The notes under the pieces were generated by a model that was given only the letters and a program-made list of their open reading frames with translations, was not told the DNA's origin and ran no database searches. Positions 62,026 to 64,000 of a DNA stretch of 64,000 nucleotides are shown here, one piece after another. The stretch covers positions 310,001-374,000 of the forward strand of contig NZ_JGYV01000001.1 of assembly GCF_000741575.1 (NCBI RefSeq), given 5' to 3'. Origin of the DNA: Bifidobacterium cuniculi. Lineage in GTDB: Bacteria > Actinomycetota > Actinomycetes > Actinomycetales > Bifidobacteriaceae. The first letter of the stretch is position 1. Every line of letters begins with the position of its first letter. The position numbers were made by a program, and so were the translations under genes.

Positions 62026-62083
62026 GATGTGTGAGGGCCCCTTTCCCCAGCCTGCAGGCTGGGGAAAGGGGCCCTCACACATC
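62026..62083. terminator. 58-bp perfect palindrome between aroA and ackA
   Basis: Perfect 29-bp arms meeting at 62054/62055 with no spacer bases (the tip TGCA must open as loop). The GGGCCCCTTTCCCC core gives a bidirectional stem between convergent genes. Confidence 0.9.
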
Positions 62084-62104
62084 GTCATGCATACGTGGTG
62101 GCAA

Positions 62105-63331
62105 TCACTTCACCTGGTTGCCGTATGTATCCTCGCCCTTGTCGGCGATAACTGCGGAACGGCGCGCGATGGCGAGTTCCTCGTTGGTGGGGTAGACCAC
62201 GATCGTCACGGAGGAGTCGGGAGTGGAGATGACACGCGGCTCCTTGGAACGGGTGTCGTTCTTCTCCATGTCGAGCTTGACTCCGAAGGGCTCGAGTTTC
62301 TCGCACACCATGCGACGCACGATCTCGTCGTTCTCGCCGACGCCGGCGGTGAAGGTCAGCGCGTCCAGGCCGCCCAGCTGTGCGGCGTAGGCGCCGATGT
62401 AGCTGACGATGCGATGCACGTAGACATCGAGTGCCAGCTTGGCGTTCTCGTCGCCTTCCGCGATGAGGCGATGAACCTCGCGCATGTCGCCGAAGCCGGT
62501 CATGCCCATCATGCCGGACTTCTTGTTGAACAGGTCATCGAGCTCGTCGACGTCCATGTTGGCGTTGCGGATGAGGTGGAAGACCGCGGCGGGATCGATG
62601 TCACCGGTACGGGAACCCATGACGAGGCCCTCGAGCGGGGTCAGGCCCATGGAGGTCTCGATCGGCTTGCCGTTGAGCTCGGCGGAAGCGGAGGCGCCGT
62701 TGCCGATGTGCAGGACGATCTGCTTGAAGTCCTTGGGGTCCTTGCCCAGGAACTCGGGTACCTGGGAGGAAACGAACCAGTGGGAGGTGCCGTGTGCGCC
62801 GTAACGACGGATCTTGTACTTGTCGGCGACTTCCTTGTTGAGTGCGTAGGTGCTGGCAGCCTTCGGCAGCTGCTGGAAGAAGGAGGAATCGAAGACGAAC
62901 ACCTGCGGCACTTCGGGAAGGAGTTCGCGCATGACCTCGGCGCCCTTGGCCTCCGGACCGTTGTGCAGCGGGGCAAGCACGGCCAGTTCCTCGACCTTGG
63001 CGATGGTGTCGTTGGTCACCAGTGCCGGATCGGGGAAGATGTCGCCACCCTGCACGACACGATGGCCGACGGCCACGATGCCGGCTTCGTCCAGGTTGGG
63101 GCCATACTCCTCGAAGAAGCCGAGGACACGCTTGAGGCCCTGCTCGTGGTTGTCGATCTTCTCCTCGAGCTCGTGCTTCTCGCCATTGTATTCGTACTTG
63201 TAATGGCCGTCGATCGGTTCGCCGATCTTCTCGACGAGGCCGGAGGCGAGGCCTTCGCCGGTCTCCAGGTCCACGAGCTGGTACTTGATCGAGCTCGATC
63301 CGGAATTGATGACAAGGACGGTTTTCGCCAT
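62105..63331 (-). CDS. ackA: Acetate kinase
   Basis: 408 residues. Converts acetyl phosphate and ADP to acetate and ATP, the final ATP-yielding step of the bifid shunt. N-terminal INSGSSSIKYQLVD, then VAVGHRVVQGGD, FDSSFFQQLP, YGAHGTSHWFVS, GNGASASAELNGKPIETSMGLTPLEG and FTAGVGENDEIVR. Codon usage is strongly biased. GGAGGAAGCCCAC precedes ATG 63331. It is downstream of pta in the same direction, with an unusual hairpin region between them. Confidence 0.98.
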   Translation of the reverse strand: MAKTVLVINSGSSSIKYQLVDLETGEGLASGLVEKIGEPIDGHYKYEYNGEKHELEEKIDNHEQGLKRVLGFFEEYGPNLDEAGIVAVGHRVVQGGDIFPDPALVTNDTIAKVEELAVLAPLHNGPEAKGAEVMRELLPEVPQVFVFDSSFFQQLPKAASTYALNKEVADKYKIRRYGAHGTSHWFVSSQVPEFLGKDPKDFKQIVLHIGNGASASAELNGKPIETSMGLTPLEGLVMGSRTGDIDPAAVFHLIRNANMDVDELDDLFNKKSGMMGMTGFGDMREVHRLIAEGDENAKLALDVYVHRIVSYIGAYAAQLGGLDALTFTAGVGENDEIVRRMVCEKLEPFGVKLDMEKNDTRSKEPRVISTPDSSVTIVVYPTNEELAIARRSAVIADKGEDTYGNQVK

Positions 63332-63416
63332 GTGGGCTTCCTCCATTGGTGTAGGTTTGCCGTCGAAGGGCGGCATGATTTCCAACTACGTAGACTACTC
63401 GCGGTTTGCTACAAAA

Positions 63417-63480
63417 CGTTTGCCGGCGACACGATTCCCTCGGAATCGTGTCGCCGGGGGAGAGGTGTCGCCGGCAAACG
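63417..63480 (-). terminator. Competing hairpins between pta and ackA
   Basis: The same 3' arm can pair two ways on the minus-strand transcript. The inner stem is 63423-63438 with 63442-63457 (16 bp, 3-nt loop). The outer stem is 63417-63432 with 63465-63480 (16 bp). Both end beside TTTTG. Reads as a pta terminator or an attenuator before ackA. Confidence 0.75.
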
Positions 63481-63483
63481 GCG

Positions 63484-64000
63484 TCAGTCCTGCTGTGCCT
63501 CGATGGCAGTGAGGGCAATCGTGTTGATGATGTCCTGGACGAGGGCCCCGCGGCTCAGGTCGTTGACCGGCTTGTTGAGGCCCTGCAGGATGGGGCCGAT
63601 GGCCAAGGCGCCGGAGGAGCGCTGCACGGCCTTGTAGCAGATGTTGCCGGAATCCAAGTCAGGGAACACGAATACGGAGACACGACCCGCCACTGGATTG
63701 CCGGGTGCCTTGACGTTGGCGACTTCCGGCGACCATGCCGCATCGAACTGGATGGGCCCCACCAGTTCGAGGTCCGGTTCCTTGTCACGCACGATGGCGG
63801 TGGCCTCGTCGACGAGGTCGACATCCGGTCCCTTGCCCGATCCCAGGGTGGAGTAGGAGAGCATGCCGACCCTGGGATCGATGGAGAAGGCACGTGCCGT
63901 ATGGGCGGACTGGACGGCAATGTCGGCCAACTGCTCGGGGTTCGGATCCAGGTTGATGGCGCAGTCCGCGAATACGGAGACATGGTCCTTCAGGCACATG
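63484..64000 (-). CDS. pta: Phosphate acetyltransferase, 5' part cut by window edge
   Basis: The last 171 codons of the PTA/PTB domain; the gene continues past base 64000. Seen: [78 protein letters not shown] and [20 protein letters not shown], the standard C-terminal Pta core. It makes acetyl phosphate from acetyl-CoA, feeding AckA immediately downstream. Whether it has the long N-terminal DRTGG regulatory region cannot be seen. Confidence 0.96.
   Translation of the reverse strand, partial: MCLKDHVSVFADCAINLDPNPEQLADIAVQSAHTARAFSIDPRVGMLSYSTLGSGKGPDVDLVDEATAIVRDKEPDLELVGPIQFDAAWSPEVANVKAPGNPVAGRVSVFVFPDLDSGNICYKAVQRSSGALAIGPILQGLNKPVNDLSRGALVQDIINTIALTAIEAQQD

Noticed and set aside
1-64000. 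CRISPR array, prophage, insertion sequence or integrative element
   Set aside because: No spaced direct repeats, transposase or integrase motifs, target duplications or gene-free foreign blocks were seen; tRNA flanks carry no att-like duplications.

Overview
The window is a chromosomal segment of a high-GC Gram-positive actinobacterium, most likely a Bifidobacterium (inference). The evidence is high third-position GC, a WhiB regulator, the CarD-IspF pair, UPF0182, DUF501 next to an FtsB/DivIC-like protein and Ppx, a PdtaS/PdtaR-type two-component system, DUF5719 next to a polytopic GT2, and an adjacent pta-ackA pair such as ends the bifid shunt. Coding density is very high. No gap without a gene exceeds about 200 bp. 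I see no rRNA, insertion sequence, prophage, integrase or CRISPR array, and no block of foreign base composition.

Layout. 1-3.1 kb: the 5' part of aspA (cut by the window edge), a deoxyribosyltransferase-like protein and a GH3 protein. 3.1-11 kb: a UPF0182 membrane protein, a GNAT, pth and mfd. 11.2-15 kb: eno, then an FtsB/DivIC-like protein, DUF501 and Ppx, followed by tRNA-Leu(UAA). 15-18.2 kb: an unknown membrane protein, sdaA, an FKBP and greA. 18.2-21 kb: a hemolysin III-type protein, the PdtaS-type kinase and WhiB. 21-30.8 kb: an envelope island with two LytR-CpsA-Psr (LCP) proteins and an EccC/FtsK-like ATPase on the minus strand, divergent from a polytopic glycosyltransferase and DUF5719 on the plus strand, then a zincin-like protein that has lost its HExxH. 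30.9-36.5 kb: a HAD phosphatase, ComF, and a minus-strand glgB-response regulator-kinase unit. 36.6-40.6 kb: carD-ispF and a Zn/Mn ABC transporter. 40.7-48.8 kb: folD, rpsA, coaE-uvrB, a TerC protein and pyk. 48.9-56.8 kb: cysK-cysE, a short CAA-anticodon tRNA, two NUDIX proteins, the PdtaR-type ANTAR regulator, polA and a NIF3 protein. 56.8-64 kb: glgX, tRNA-Pro, a polytopic membrane protein, aroA, ackA and the 3' part of pta.

How the genes fit together. Glycogen metabolism (glgB, glgX), lower glycolysis (eno, pyk) and acetate formation (pta, ackA) give the central-carbon theme. The LCP/GT2/DUF5719 island looks like an envelope-glycopolymer assembly locus. PdtaS and PdtaR lie about 31 kb apart and probably signal to each other.

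Three patterns stand out. First, at least ten genes have a -10-like hexamer only 6-8 nt before the start codon, which predicts leaderless mRNAs. Second, three convergent gene pairs are separated by long perfect palindromes with arms of 31, 52 and 29 bp. Third, several proteins carry substitutions at family catalytic positions: the zincin, one NUDIX protein, the GH3 protein and the deoxyribosyltransferase. I found no self-contained, clearly new multi-gene defence or secretion system. The nearest candidate is the EccC-like ATPase embedded in the LCP/WhiB/GT2 island.
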